From NCBI RefSeq assembly GCF_026810445.1, contig NZ_CP113949.1:5675291-5739290 (forward strand): a stretch of DNA of 64,000 nt. Reading direction: 5' to 3'. The notes under the pieces were generated by a model. That model was not told the origin of the DNA, ran no database searches, and saw only the letters and a list, made by a program, of their open reading frames with translations. Source of the DNA: Pseudomonas sp. BSw22131 (GTDB taxonomy: Bacteria > Pseudomonadota > Gammaproteobacteria > Pseudomonadales > Pseudomonadaceae). The translations under genes were made by a program, and so were the position numbers. The stretch's first letter is position 1. Each line of letters begins with the position of its first letter. This document shows positions 17,840 through 26,905 of this stretch, piece after piece.

Positions 17840-18913
17840 TCAGGCCCGAGCCATCAACTGCTCCAACGCCGCCTTGCGTTCATCCTTGGGCAGCCCGCCC
17901 AGCTTTTCGACCGCCTGATAAAACGCCATCCAATCACCGCCCACCTGCTTGAACAGCGCGGCAAACGCTGGCACCCACTGGTCATAAAGACCAAACGGCA
18001 GCAGCCGCGCGTTGTTCATCGGGGCGTTGATCCACGCGTCATATCGCGTGTCGCCAGCCCATTGCGTATCGCGCATCTGCCGATAATCGGCGCGCAATCG
18101 CGCGAACTCCCCAACCTTGCGCTCGCGCATTAACTCAGGGGAAAGCGGTTGCGCATACAGCAGTTTCAGGCGGTCGCGCGCATCGAGCACCAACTGCGTG
18201 AATTGATCCCGGCGCTGCGATTCCGAGAGAGTCTGCGGAGGCAAACCTCGCGCGGCCCTCCACTGACGAGTACCTTCCTGCTCGACAAAGTTGGCGTAGG
18301 ACTCATTGAATTCGCTGTCGTCCTTTACGTAGAACCGCTGATGCGCCAGCTCATGAAAAATCAGCGTCATCAGCCGCTCGCTGCCCCAATTCATCATCGA
18401 ACTGATGATGGGATCGTTGAACCACCCCAGTGTGGAGTAGGCCTCGACGCCGCTGACGTAAACGTCTTTGCCGTCGAGCTTTTGCAGCGCCGCTTCGCCA
18501 CGAGCCGCGCCTTGGTTGTAGTAACCGCGATAGGCCACGCAGCCAGCGATGGGGAAGCAATGGGTGACGGGGTCCAGAGAAAACTCGCCAGTGGCAAACA
18601 CGTTCCACACTACATACGGACGGCCAATGTCGGCGTAAAGCCGGTAGCTCTGATTGTCAGGCAAATGCAGGTGTTCGCTGGCAAAGTCCCGTGCCTTCTG
18701 CGCCTGCGTCAAACGTTCGCGCAATGCGGGATCGCGACCCGAATCGGCAATGACGTCGGCAACAGGCTCACGCGCGTGGAGCAACTGCAACTGACCCTGC
18801 GCCAACTGGCTGTAATACGACACGCTGGAGCAGCCGCCAAGCAACATGAGCACGGCCGGCAAGAGGAAGCCCGGCAAGCCAGCCTGCCAACGGGAAAGAT
18901 TGAATGAATTCAT
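17840..18913 (-). CDS. Putative lipoprotein aminopeptidase (PF10023 type)
   Basis: A 357-residue predicted lipoprotein: signal helix followed by LLGGC with Cys28 lipidated. A zinc-peptidase motif HELAH is at residues 187-191, followed by a glutamate-containing ESYANFVEQEG segment that could supply the third ligand. The family is annotated as predicted aminopeptidases, with little biochemical evidence. Probable location is the periplasmic face of the outer membrane. AAGG lies eight bases before the ATG. Confidence 0.8.
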   Translation of the reverse strand: MNSFNLSRWQAGLPGFLLPAVLMLLGGCSSVSYYSQLAQGQLQLLHAREPVADVIADSGRDPALRERLTQAQKARDFASEHLHLPDNQSYRLYADIGRPYVVWNVFATGEFSLDPVTHCFPIAGCVAYRGYYNQGAARGEAALQKLDGKDVYVSGVEAYSTLGWFNDPIISSMMNWGSERLMTLIFHELAHQRFYVKDDSEFNESYANFVEQEGTRQWRAARGLPPQTLSESQRRDQFTQLVLDARDRLKLLYAQPLSPELMRERKVGEFARLRADYRQMRDTQWAGDTRYDAWINAPMNNARLLPFGLYDQWVPAFAALFKQVGGDWMAFYQAVEKLGGLPKDERKAALEQLMARA

Positions 18914-19022
18914 GCAGCGGCCTTAAAGTCGAAAGCGTTGAGGTCCTGAATGCCTAGCGTTATGCCGGACGCACGGACATCAACGCAACTCCCATCGCCG
19001 CCTGATCACAACGGAGCCTTTA

Positions 19023-19442
19023 ATGCGCCCGCTTCCCTTAATCGTTGCACTTGGATTGCTTGGCGGTTGTGCAAGCCCACTGCCACCGGTAGATCCGCAA
19101 CAGGCCTGGATTGACCTGCACACCTTCACCGGCAAACTGGTGATGGCCGACAAGCTGGACGGCAAGCGGACCGAAGACGGTCGGTACTTTCAGGTAACCC
19201 CTGGAAGGCACGAGCTGCAAGTGCGCTACGACTACGAATACGCGGCAGGCGGGCTTGGGTTGTCGATGGACATCTACAACGAAACTACCTGCTACGTGAC
19301 TGTCCGTTACGACAACTTCGAAGCTGGCCGTCGCTATCGACTCGAAGTCCGCGACATCGCCAACAGTATCGACGCAGAGCTCAAAGATGAGCAGCGCAAG
19401 GTGCTGGCTGAAGAAAGCGACGTGTTTTGTATGCCTTGGTAA
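19023..19442 (+). CDS. Small lipoprotein, unknown function
   Basis: A 139-residue predicted lipoprotein with lipobox LLGGC (Cys16). The mature part contains an F-Q-V-T-P-G-R-H-E-L-Q-V-R-Y pattern typical of small beta-sandwich, PEGA-like domains. GGAG lies eight bases before the ATG. It is divergent from the putative aminopeptidase. The same pair occurs in P. aeruginosa (around PA0062-PA0064, from memory). Function unknown. Confidence 0.75.
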   Translation: MRPLPLIVALGLLGGCASPLPPVDPQQAWIDLHTFTGKLVMADKLDGKRTEDGRYFQVTPGRHELQVRYDYEYAAGGLGLSMDIYNETTCYVTVRYDNFEAGRRYRLEVRDIANSIDAELKDEQRKVLAEESDVFCMPW

Positions 19443-19451
19443 TGCCTGGGC

Positions 19452-19685
19452 TCAACGACCATTGTTCTGGTAGATGACCTTCTTCGTCCCGTTTTCGCAC
19501 GTCCCGACGACCATGTTCTGATCTTGTACTTCGTCGTTCCGGACGATCTCCAGCGTGTAGGAACTCACGTTCTGCGCCTGGATTTTTGCTTCGATCTCGG
19601 TCTTCAGCTCTTCACAGGGCTTGGGCGCTGCAAAGACATTGCCGCAGAGTGCTGTGGCGATAAGGGCTAACGCGATGCGGTTCAT
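19452..19685 (-). CDS. DUF1161 family small secreted protein (copy 1)
   Basis: A 77-residue exported protein: signal peptide to about residue 19 (NVFAA), then the DUF1161 pattern KPCEELKTEIEAKIQAQ, a SYTLEIV strand and VGTCENGTKKVIYQ. Two cysteines in the mature part probably form a disulphide. The gene at 21625-21849 is a paralogue with the same pattern. Function unknown; osmC lies beside it and suggests, weakly, a stress context. Confidence 0.82.
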   Translation of the reverse strand: MNRIALALIATALCGNVFAAPKPCEELKTEIEAKIQAQNVSSYTLEIVRNDEVQDQNMVVGTCENGTKKVIYQNNGR

Positions 19686-19773
19686 GATCGACTCCTTGAA
19701 TGCCGCACAATGGTCGGCGGCTTAGATACGACACCCGGCGCAATGGGCAGTTCTGGCCTTGCTGAAACGAAAG

Positions 19774-19806
19774 CGACCCGCACGGCGTTGAAGCCGGGCG
19801 GGTCGT
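19774..19806 (-). terminator. Probable terminator for osmC
   Basis: CGACCCGC and GCGGGTCG form an 8-bp stem with a 17-base loop, 23 bases beyond the osmC stop. On the minus strand the stem is followed by a T-rich run (CTTTCGTTTC). Moderately convincing. Confidence 0.55.
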
Positions 19807-19828
19807 CTTGGTCCAGCGCTATGGGCGA

Positions 19829-20260
19829 TTAGCTCAGCAGCGTTGCGTCCAGAGTGATTTTTGCGTTCAGCACCTTGGATACCGGGCAGCCTTCTTTGGC
19901 CATGGCGGTCAGTTTGTCGAACTGCTCCTGAGTTGCTCCGGGCACTTTGGCCTTCAGGGTCAGGTGGACGGCAGTGATTGCGAAGCCGCCTTCGACTTCA
20001 TCCAGAGTGACATCAGCGGTGGTGTCGATGCTGTCGGCTTTCAGGTTTTCGCCACCGAGGATCATGGACAGTGCCATGGAGAAACAGCCTGCGTGGGCAG
20101 CGCCGATCAATTCTTCAGGGTTGGTGCCTTTGCCGCCTTCAAAGCGAGCCTTGAAGCCGTACGGTGCTTCGCGCAGTACGCCAGTTTCAGTAGAGATGCT
20201 GCCGATACCGGTTTTGAGGTCACCTTCCCAATGGGCGGATGCTTTCTTGACGATGCTCAT
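19829..20260 (-). CDS. osmC: OsmC family peroxidase
   Basis: A 143-residue protein of the OsmC/Ohr family, thiol peroxidases reducing organic and inorganic hydroperoxides. The two catalytic cysteines are in HAGCFSMAL and GCPVSKVL. The N-terminal KKASAHWEGDLKTG and the length match the OsmC branch. The ATG at 20260 has AGGAG seven bases upstream; a 50-codon in-frame extension was rejected. Osmotic and stationary-phase induction is typical in the family. Confidence 0.92.
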   Translation of the reverse strand: MSIVKKASAHWEGDLKTGIGSISTETGVLREAPYGFKARFEGGKGTNPEELIGAAHAGCFSMALSMILGGENLKADSIDTTADVTLDEVEGGFAITAVHLTLKAKVPGATQEQFDKLTAMAKEGCPVSKVLNAKITLDATLLS

Positions 20261-20533
20261 AATGTCTCCTGATGAAGGGCGTGCGAGAGATCGCACAGGA
20301 ACAAGGAATCTGAGGATAGACGCTCGGGCAAAGTTCAACGGCAATAAAAATCCGATTATCACGCGCTGGGTATATCCGACAGAAATAGTAGGAAATTTCA
20401 CCTCAGCCATTGAAACCTCGTCACATGGCCTTATCCTATAGCCTTAACGCAAATATTTAGGCTTAAGGCCGGCGAGCTCACTGCTTCACGTTGATTTGAG
20501 CCCGCCGCAAGCCCAAGAGGATATCAGTGACCT

Positions 20534-21535
20534 ATGAAACGACTAGCCGATGTAAAGATTTCCGTGCTCGATCTGGTGCCGGTTCGTGAGGACAAAGGCC
20601 CGGCCGACTCGCTGCGCAAGTCTCTGGACCTTGCCCAGCACGCCGAGAAATGGGGCTACAACCGTTTCTGGGTCGCCGAGCACCACAACATGGACGGCAT
20701 CGCCAGCTCCGCCACCTCGGTGTTGCTGGCCTATCTGGCAGGCGGCACTTCAACGATACGCGTCGGATCTGGTGGCGTGATGCTGCCTAACCATGCGCCT
20801 CTGGTGATTGCAGAACAGTTCGGCACTCTCGCCAGCTTGTATCCCGGCCGTATCGACCTCGGCCTGGGCCGTGCGCCGGGATCTGATCAGATGACCGCTC
20901 GCGCACTGCGGCGTGAGCGCTCCGGCAGTGCTGATGACTTCCCTGATGACGTTGCCGAGCTGATGGCCTACCTCGGCCCGCGCCAGCCTCATCAGCGGGT
21001 GGTTGCCGTGCCAGGCACTGACACCAATGTTCCGGTCTGGTTGCTGGGTTCGAGTCTTTTCAGTGCACAACTGGCTGGCGAACGTGGCCTGCCCTATGCA
21101 TTTGCATCGCACTTTGCCCCGCGCTTCATGCACGAGGCGATTCGCGTTTACCGCAATCATTTCAAACCTTCCGCAACGCTGGACAAGCCCTACGTTATGT
21201 TGGGCGTGCCATTGTCTGCCGCCGACACCGATGAACGCGCGGACTATCTGGTGACGTCTGTGTACCAGCGGATCCTTGCGCTGATGCGCGGGCAGACACT
21301 GATGCAGCGCCCCCCGGTTGAGTCCATGAACGGATTGTGGCTGCCCCACGAGCGCGAAGCGGTGATGGACTTCCTGGGCCTTGCGATGGTGGGCGGTCCC
21401 GAGAAAATTCGCGCGCGGCTGGAAGTGCTGCTTGAGCAGACTGACGCCGATGAGCTGATTTTCACCTGCGATATGTATGAGCACGCAGACCGGTTGCGCT
21501 CTTACGAAATTCTCGCCCAGGTTGCGAAAGGCTAA
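20534..21535 (+). CDS. LLM-class flavin-dependent monooxygenase-like protein
   Basis: A 333-residue TIM-barrel protein of the bacterial luciferase-like superfamily. It shows the group pattern [16 protein letters not shown] (residues about 40-55), [22 protein letters not shown] and the LGLGRAPG loop. These proteins use FMNH2 or F420; here FMN is expected. Substrate unknown. It is transcribed alone, divergent from osmC and followed by a strong terminator. The nearest purine-rich sequence (AAGAGGA) is about a dozen bases before the ATG, a loose spacing. Confidence 0.88.
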   Translation: MKRLADVKISVLDLVPVREDKGPADSLRKSLDLAQHAEKWGYNRFWVAEHHNMDGIASSATSVLLAYLAGGTSTIRVGSGGVMLPNHAPLVIAEQFGTLASLYPGRIDLGLGRAPGSDQMTARALRRERSGSADDFPDDVAELMAYLGPRQPHQRVVAVPGTDTNVPVWLLGSSLFSAQLAGERGLPYAFASHFAPRFMHEAIRVYRNHFKPSATLDKPYVMLGVPLSAADTDERADYLVTSVYQRILALMRGQTLMQRPPVESMNGLWLPHEREAVMDFLGLAMVGGPEKIRARLEVLLEQTDADELIFTCDMYEHADRLRSYEILAQVAKG

Positions 21536-21581
21536 GACTGCAGGAAGCGCAGGCGCTCACAGCTTTTTCATGGCTCATAAA

Positions 21582-21605
21582 AAACCGACGCAAACGCGTC
21601 GGTTT
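21582..21605. terminator. Bidirectional terminator
   Basis: AAACCGACGC pairs perfectly with GCGTCGGTTT around a 4-base loop. A-rich sequence on the left and T residues on the right make it usable by the monooxygenase gene (plus) and the DUF1161 gene (minus), which converge here. Confidence 0.85.
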
Positions 21606-21624
21606 CAGTTTCAACAGCGGGCAA

Positions 21625-21849
21625 TCAGCCGCGCTTGTACACGATTTCCTTGGAGCCGCCTTCACAGGTACCGACCACTTTACCGTCAGCAGCTGCGCCT
21701 TTATCGACGGCTTCCAGGGTGTACGAGGTGGCGCCATTCGCTTTGACCTTGGCGTCGATCTCAGCTTTCACATCATCACAAGACTTGCCAGCCGCCATGG
21801 TGGTGCCAGCAATACTCAACAAACCTACCGCCAAAATAAACTTCTTCAT
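21625..21849 (-). CDS. DUF1161 family small secreted protein (copy 2)
   Basis: A 74-residue exported protein with signal peptide to about residue 20 (TTMAA) and mature pattern GKSCDDVKAEIDAKVKANG, SYTLEAV, VGTCEGGSKEIVYK. It is clearly homologous to the copy at 19452-19685, with the same two cysteines. GGGAG lies upstream of the ATG. The two copies flank the osmC/monooxygenase pair on the same strand. Function unknown. Confidence 0.82.
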   Translation of the reverse strand: MKKFILAVGLLSIAGTTMAAGKSCDDVKAEIDAKVKANGATSYTLEAVDKGAAADGKVVGTCEGGSKEIVYKRG

Positions 21850-21889
21850 CGGTCACGCTCCCCTGTCAGGCCCAACTTCAAGCAAGAAA

Positions 21890-21909
21890 GGCCGCCTGAT
21901 CAAGCGGCC
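21890..21909 (-). terminator. Terminator for the dodecin gene
   Basis: GGCCGC and GCGGCC form a stem around an 8-base loop. On the minus strand the stem is followed by TTTCTTG. It lies 88 bases downstream of the dodecin stop and before the DUF1161 gene. Confidence 0.6.
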
Positions 21910-21997
21910 CGATGACCCCGCATGCGCTTTGATTCAAAGACTGCGTGCGATGTTCAGCGAAGGTTATGGCACTCGGCCAGCTCAAAAGTTCAGCAGA

Positions 21998-22210
21998 TCA
22001 GCTCTTGTCGATGCGGAAGCCGACTTTGAGTGTCACCTGAAAGTGCGCCACTTTGTTGTTCTCGATATGGCCGCGCGTTTCCAGCACCTCAAACCAGTCC
22101 ATATGCCGAACGCTCTTACCCGCCTCAGCGAGTGCGTTGTTGATTGCATCTTCGACGGTGGTGGTCGACGAGCCGACCAGTTCGAGCATTTTGTAAGTGT
22201 GTTCAGACAT
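21998..22210 (-). CDS. Dodecin, flavin-binding dodecamer
   Basis: A 70-residue protein matching dodecins, which form hollow 12-mers that bind FMN or riboflavin and are thought to store or quench flavins. The typical YKMLELVGSS start, the W39-containing VRHMDWFEV segment (flavin stacking), and ending FQVTLKVGFR are all present. The ATG at 22210 has AGGAG upstream; an upstream in-frame extension is not used. Confidence 0.93.
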   Translation of the reverse strand: MSEHTYKMLELVGSSTTTVEDAINNALAEAGKSVRHMDWFEVLETRGHIENNKVAHFQVTLKVGFRIDKS

Positions 22211-22390
22211 GGCAGTTCTCCTGAAAAATTCTTCAATGGGAGCGTAGCATTGAACCAGCCCCCTACATCTGTGCCGAAAACCTCTCGATAAGTTCACAAG
22301 AAACGGTACCTCGACACTTTCACTGCACTTTCTCAGAACCCTGTAGTCCCAAACAACACACGCCATTCATCATTGCAGGAGAGTCATATC

Positions 22391-22717
22391 ATGCCATTCA
22401 CGTCATCCCGTAAAGCGTCGTTGCAAAGCATGGAAGCCGAGATCGAGAGCCTGCTCAAGTCGCTTGAGAGCTTAAAATCAGACGCTTCTGACGAGTCGCG
22501 CAAGACATTGAAAAACCTCAAAGCAAACGCCGAAAGCGCGCTGAGCCATTCGCGCAGCCTGCTGAGCGATGTCTACGAAGACGTCAAAGTGAAGACCCGT
22601 GAAACCAGCGTCGCCACCCGTGACTACGCACAAGAACATCCTTGGACTACAGCTGGTGTAGCTGTGGGCGCGGTTGGTCTGCTCGCCGCTTACCTGCTTT
22701 TCAAACGCGGCAACTGA
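22391..22717 (+). CDS. DUF883 (ElaB/YqjD) family membrane-anchored protein
   Basis: A 108-residue protein with a long amphipathic helical N-terminal part (residues 10-75) and one C-terminal transmembrane helix starting after DYAQEHPWTTAGVAVG, ending in a positive tail. Family members in E. coli (ElaB, YqjD) associate with ribosomes and the inner membrane in stationary phase. AGGAGAG lies upstream of the ATG at 22391, which was preferred to an in-frame ATG at 22373. Confidence 0.88.
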   Translation: MPFTSSRKASLQSMEAEIESLLKSLESLKSDASDESRKTLKNLKANAESALSHSRSLLSDVYEDVKVKTRETSVATRDYAQEHPWTTAGVAVGAVGLLAAYLLFKRGN

Positions 22718-22729
22718 TTACGCCCGACC

Positions 22730-23617
22730 CTAACGTCCAAGCTCGCTTTTGAGCCACTGCGCCAATTGCTGAGCACGCCCGTCTGCGGCACGTTTGGGCA
22801 CCCATAGCGCTAGCTGCGCCGGGGTTTCGCTGAAACCCCACGGCGCAGTCAGGCGTCCTGCCTTCAAATCATCGGCCACCAGCGGTTCAGGGGCGATGGC
22901 GATACCCAACCCTGCGACGGCGGCTTCCAGCAAGTAGTAAAGATGCTCGAATCCTTGTCCAAAATGTAGGGCGCCGGGGTCTATTCCGTTCTGCGTTGCC
23001 CAACTTGGCCAAGCCTGTGGGCGGGAAGTGGTCTGCAATAGGGATTGATCAAGCAACGCCTGCACAGGCGCATTGCTCAGTTGTTCGAAGCCGCTGAAGC
23101 GCGGGCTCATCACCGGCCCGATCCGCTCGCTCACCAACTCGAACACCTGCATGTCAGCAGGCCAGGGCGGCTCAGCAAAAACCAGCAATGCATCCAGTCC
23201 CGGACGCCGCGGATCCAGATCTCCTTCTCCCGCCGAAAGGTGCAGACGCAAGTCAGGCAGATCAGCATTCAGACGTCCCAGACGGGGAATGAACCAGCGC
23301 GCGAGCAGACTGCCCGAGCAACCCAGTACAAAAGGCGCGTCGTCGCTGCCTCTGGCCAGTTCGGCGCAGACACTGCGGAGTCGATCAAAGGCCTCACCGC
23401 TGGCGTCCCGCAGGCGAATGCCAGCATCTGTGAGTTTGAGGCCACGGCCATCTTTGCTGAACAAACTCACGCCGAGGTGTTCTTCGAGCACTTTCAGCTG
23501 TCGGCTGACAGCCCCATGGGTAACGTGCAGCTGCTCCGCTGCCTGACTGACACTGCTCAGACGAGCAGCGGCTTCAAAGGCACGCAGGGCATTAAGAGGG
23601 GGAAGGTCTCGGCTCAT
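22730..23617 (-). CDS. trpI: TrpI, LysR-type activator of trpBA
   Basis: A 295-residue LysR regulator with N-terminal helix-turn-helix ([30 protein letters not shown], residues about 8-37, in two parts) and C-terminal effector domain. It is divergent from trpBA with a 120-bp shared promoter region, the arrangement known in P. aeruginosa and P. putida, where TrpI with indoleglycerol phosphate activates trpBA. Sequence features such as DPRRPGLDA and [15 protein letters not shown] match TrpI as I remember it. Confidence 0.92.
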   Translation of the reverse strand: MSRDLPPLNALRAFEAAARLSSVSQAAEQLHVTHGAVSRQLKVLEEHLGVSLFSKDGRGLKLTDAGIRLRDASGEAFDRLRSVCAELARGSDDAPFVLGCSGSLLARWFIPRLGRLNADLPDLRLHLSAGEGDLDPRRPGLDALLVFAEPPWPADMQVFELVSERIGPVMSPRFSGFEQLSNAPVQALLDQSLLQTTSRPQAWPSWATQNGIDPGALHFGQGFEHLYYLLEAAVAGLGIAIAPEPLVADDLKAGRLTAPWGFSETPAQLALWVPKRAADGRAQQLAQWLKSELGR

Positions 23618-23737
23618 GATATCTGTGAGTTTTCCTGACAGGTTGCGCAGATCTTATCGGTTTTCATCGGGCGCGGGGCTGGTTAAAGTGTGTTCACTGC
23701 CTCAACTGGCAAACATTATTCGATACCCGGAGGTTCC

Positions 23738-24964
23738 ATGAGCCAGACCCAGACTCAATATCGCACCGGTCCTGACGCTAAAGGCATGTTCGGCATGTTC
23801 GGCGGTCGTTACGTGGCTGAAACCCTGATGCCGCTGATTCTTGATCTGAATCGCGAATATGAAGCGGCCAAGATCGATCCTTCCTTCCTCAAGGATATGG
23901 CGTACTTTCAGCGCGACTACGTTGGCCGTCCAAACCCTCTGTATTTCGCTGAGCGCCTGACCGAACACTGCGGCGGCGCCAAGATCTACTTCAAGCGCGA
24001 AGAGCTCAACCACACCGGCGCGCACAAAATTAACAACTGCATCGGCCAGGTGCTGCTGGCGGTGCGCATGGGCAAAAAGCGCATCATCGCTGAGACTGGC
24101 GCGGGCATGCACGGCGTTGCCACTGCGACCGTGGCAGCACGGTTCGGCCTGAAATGTGTGATCTACATGGGCACCACCGACATTGATCGCCAACAGGCAA
24201 ACGTGTATCGCATGCGCTTGCTGGGCGCTGAAATCATCCCCGTGGTTGCCGGCACCGGCACGCTCAAGGATGCGATGAACGAGGCATTGCGTGACTGGGT
24301 GACCAACGTCGACAGCACGTTCTACATGATCGGCACAGTTGCCGGCCCGCACCCTTATCCTGCGATGGTGCGTGATTTCCAGGCTGTTATCGGCAAGGAA
24401 ACCCGCGAGCAGATGCTGGCTCAGGAAGGCCGTATGCCCGACTCACTGGTGGCGTGCGTCGGTGGCGGCTCCAACGCCATGGGCCTGTTCCACCCATTTC
24501 TTGATGACACCAGCGTTGAGATCATCGGCGTGGAAGCGGCCGGTCACGGCATCGCAACCGGTAAGCATGCCGCCAGCCTGAACGGCGGCGTACCGGGCGT
24601 GCTGCACGGCAATCGTACCTTCCTGCTGCAGGACGACGACGGGCAGATAACCGACGCCCATTCGATTTCTGCCGGTCTGGATTATCCGGGCATCGGCCCC
24701 GAGCACGCCTGGTTGCATGAGATCGGTCGCGTTCAGTACACCTCTGTTACCGACGACGAGGCCCTCGCTGCGTTCCATCAGTGCTGCCTGCTGGAAGGGA
24801 TCATTCCCGCGCTGGAAACCGCGCACGCACTGGCCGAAGCGGTCAAACGCGCGCCTTCGCTGCCAAAGGATCACTTGATGGTGATCAACTTGTCTGGTCG
24901 CGGCGACAAGGACATGCAAACCGTGATGCATCACCTGGATCTGTCCAAGCAGGAGAAACACTGA
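23738..24964 (+). CDS. trpB: Tryptophan synthase beta chain
   Basis: PLP enzyme joining indole and serine into tryptophan. At 408 residues it is of normal length. The PLP lysine is K97 in HTGAHKINN and the phosphate loop is GGGSNAMG. The ATG at 23738 follows GGAGG at good spacing; an upstream frame start at 23690 was rejected. Its stop overlaps the trpA start by one base, so the two subunits are translationally coupled. Expected to be activated by TrpI. Confidence 0.97.
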   Translation: MSQTQTQYRTGPDAKGMFGMFGGRYVAETLMPLILDLNREYEAAKIDPSFLKDMAYFQRDYVGRPNPLYFAERLTEHCGGAKIYFKREELNHTGAHKINNCIGQVLLAVRMGKKRIIAETGAGMHGVATATVAARFGLKCVIYMGTTDIDRQQANVYRMRLLGAEIIPVVAGTGTLKDAMNEALRDWVTNVDSTFYMIGTVAGPHPYPAMVRDFQAVIGKETREQMLAQEGRMPDSLVACVGGGSNAMGLFHPFLDDTSVEIIGVEAAGHGIATGKHAASLNGGVPGVLHGNRTFLLQDDDGQITDAHSISAGLDYPGIGPEHAWLHEIGRVQYTSVTDDEALAAFHQCCLLEGIIPALETAHALAEAVKRAPSLPKDHLMVINLSGRGDKDMQTVMHHLDLSKQEKH

Positions 24965-25776
24965 TGAGCCGCCTGCAAACACGCTTTGCTGAATTGAAAC
25001 AACAGAACCGTGCTGCGCTGGTGACGTTCATCACCGGTGGCGATCCGGACTACGACACCTCGCTGGCGATCCTCAGGGGTCTGCCAAAACATGGCGCGGA
25101 TGTCATCGAGCTGGGCATGCCGTTCACCGACCCGATGGCCGATGGTCCGGCCATCCAGCTGGCCAACATTCGTGCGCTGACCGCCAAGCAGAATCTGGCG
25201 AAAACACTGCAGATGGTCAGCGATTTTCGTGTCGAGGACAGCACTACGCCGCTGGTGCTGATGGGTTACTACAATCCGATTCATGCCTACGGCATCGAGC
25301 GATTCATCGCCGCCGCCAGTGAAGCGGGTGTGGACGGTCTTATCGTGGTCGATCTGCCTCCCGAGCATAACGATGAACTGTGCGAACCGGCGCAGGCCGC
25401 AGGTCTGGATTTCATCCGCCTGACCACGCCGACGACTGACGATGTACGGCTGCCGACGGTGCTCAATGGCAGCTCGGGTTTTGTGTACTACGTCTCCGTC
25501 GCTGGCGTGACCGGTGCTGGCGCTGCGACCACCGAGCACGTGAAAGAAGCGATCGAACGTCTGCGTCGTCATACAGATTTGCCGATCAGTGTCGGCTTTG
25601 GTATTCGTACTCCGGAGCAAGCGGCCGCCATCGCGCGGTTGGCAGACGGTGTGGTCGTCGGCTCGGCGCTGATCGATCAGATCGCTGGTGCCAAGTCTTC
25701 CGACGATGCAATTACCGGTGTGCTGACACTTTGCTCGGCGTTGTCTGAAGGCGTACGCAAGGCACGCATCAGCTGA
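24964..25776 (+). CDS. trpA: Tryptophan synthase alpha chain
   Basis: Cleaves indoleglycerol phosphate and channels indole to TrpB. A 270-residue TIM barrel with catalytic E49 (VIELGMPF) and D60 (DPMADGP) at the same numbers as in enteric TrpA. The start is the ATG overlapping the trpB stop; the longer open frame upstream lies inside trpB. Followed by a strong terminator. Confidence 0.97.
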   Translation: MSRLQTRFAELKQQNRAALVTFITGGDPDYDTSLAILRGLPKHGADVIELGMPFTDPMADGPAIQLANIRALTAKQNLAKTLQMVSDFRVEDSTTPLVLMGYYNPIHAYGIERFIAAASEAGVDGLIVVDLPPEHNDELCEPAQAAGLDFIRLTTPTTDDVRLPTVLNGSSGFVYYVSVAGVTGAGAATTEHVKEAIERLRRHTDLPISVGFGIRTPEQAAAIARLADGVVVGSALIDQIAGAKSSDDAITGVLTLCSALSEGVRKARIS

Positions 25777-25831
25777 AGGTAAAGTTTTTGATACAGAGGA
25801 ATTCGGGCCTCTGAGCGCGCACTAAGCAGTA

Positions 25832-25873
25832 CAGCAAAAGGGTTCAGGACCAGATTCTGAACCCTTTTTGCTG
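25832..25873 (+). terminator. Terminator after trpBA
   Basis: A long stem, CAGCAAAAGGGTTCAG with CTGAACCCTTTTTGCTG (one extra T on the right), lies around a 9-base loop 56 bases after the trpA stop. The T5 run is inside the right arm. It ends 27 bases before the next ATG. Confidence 0.85.
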
Positions 25874-25900
25874 ATCCGTATTTGTTCAGGAGCGCGCTAC

Positions 25901-26428
25901 ATGAAAGTGTCAAATCGTTTGATTGCGGGGCTGGGCATCGTGATGATCAGTGCAACTACGCTGGTAAATGCGGCCGGGCCTGATCAGCGTGACGATCACG
26001 ATAATCGCGGGCCAGCTAACCACCAGGACCAAGGGCGGGGCAGTGATCGGGGCAACGGTCAGCCCGGCGGTAATGGACCAGGCAACAACCAGCCGCAGAA
26101 TAACCAGCCGCACCCAGGCCAGCCTGGAAATGACCAGCGTGCAGACAACCGTGGCGGCGGTCGCCCGCCTGCAAATTTCGACGACGTGCGACGCCAGGTG
26201 TATGAACACCGCGAGGTAATCGGCCGAGGTCAGCCGCTACCGCCCAACGTGCGTATCGTGCGCGGTCATCCGCTGCCACGCGGCTACGGCAAGCGTCTGA
26301 ACAGCCGGTCGTTGCAATACCTGCCGCGCTACGACGGCTATGAGTGGCGTCGTCTTGGCCCTGACGTTGTGCTGATCGCCATCGGCAGCGGGATCGTCTA
26401 CGAAATCCTGGAAGGCGTTTTGAACTGA
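25901..26428 (+). CDS. CigR/RcnB-like exported protein
   Basis: A 175-residue exported protein. After a signal peptide (to about residue 24, LVNA) comes a low-complexity Asp/Gly/Gln/Asn/Pro stretch (residues about 27-85), then a compact domain with the RcnB-like pattern of YEHREVIGRGQPLPPNV, LPRGYGKRL and a hydrophobic C-terminal helix. This resembles the CigR anti-virulence regulator/RcnB group; the actual role is unknown. TTCAGGAG precedes the ATG at 25901. Confidence 0.72.
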   Translation: MKVSNRLIAGLGIVMISATTLVNAAGPDQRDDHDNRGPANHQDQGRGSDRGNGQPGGNGPGNNQPQNNQPHPGQPGNDQRADNRGGGRPPANFDDVRRQVYEHREVIGRGQPLPPNVRIVRGHPLPRGYGKRLNSRSLQYLPRYDGYEWRRLGPDVVLIAIGSGIVYEILEGVLN

Positions 26429-26503
26429 GTCCAGATCAGCGAGCGGGTTCGTTTGCTGAACAATATCGCTTTACGTTAGCGAAGGACTCAAGCGCCATAC
26501 CCT

Positions 26504-26836
26504 CTAACGCCTGAACATACCTACATTCAGCTCACGCATCCCGCCCATCCAGATCGCGTGTTCGGTGTGATCCGCCAAGTCGTCTCCTGTGTCGGGGTGC
26601 GTGAACACCACCAGTCCGTTTCGGTTCATCGCCAGCCATAACATGACGTCGGCAAATTTCGAATGATCAAACGCCAGCTGGCAACTCCAGTCTGGATGCG
26701 GTCCGACCGGGCGCTCGTGTACACGGCCCATCTTCACGTCAAACCTGGCCGCAACGGTTTCGCACAACGCCCGAGCTTGCTCGATGGTTTGCGCGTCGAA
26801 ATAAACGTGAGCGTGGTATCCCTCTACAACTGACAT
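26504..26836 (-). CDS. DOPA 4,5-dioxygenase-like small protein
   Basis: A 110-residue soluble protein with YHAHVYFD at the N-terminus, VGPHPDWSCQLAF in the middle and VVFTHPDTGDDLADHTEHAIWMG near the end; these histidines match the DOPA dioxygenase family (PF08883-type). Bacterial members are mostly uncharacterised and may act on other catechols. The ATG at 26836 has GAGGG upstream and fits the family start better than the ATG at 26848. Confidence 0.82.
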   Translation of the reverse strand: MSVVEGYHAHVYFDAQTIEQARALCETVAARFDVKMGRVHERPVGPHPDWSCQLAFDHSKFADVMLWLAMNRNGLVVFTHPDTGDDLADHTEHAIWMGGMRELNVGMFRR

Positions 26837-26905
26837 GGTGGCCCTCACTGTTTGAGTTGATTGAGCAGAGCGATGTGCGGGTGCATGCCGTCGCGCTACA
26901 GGTTT

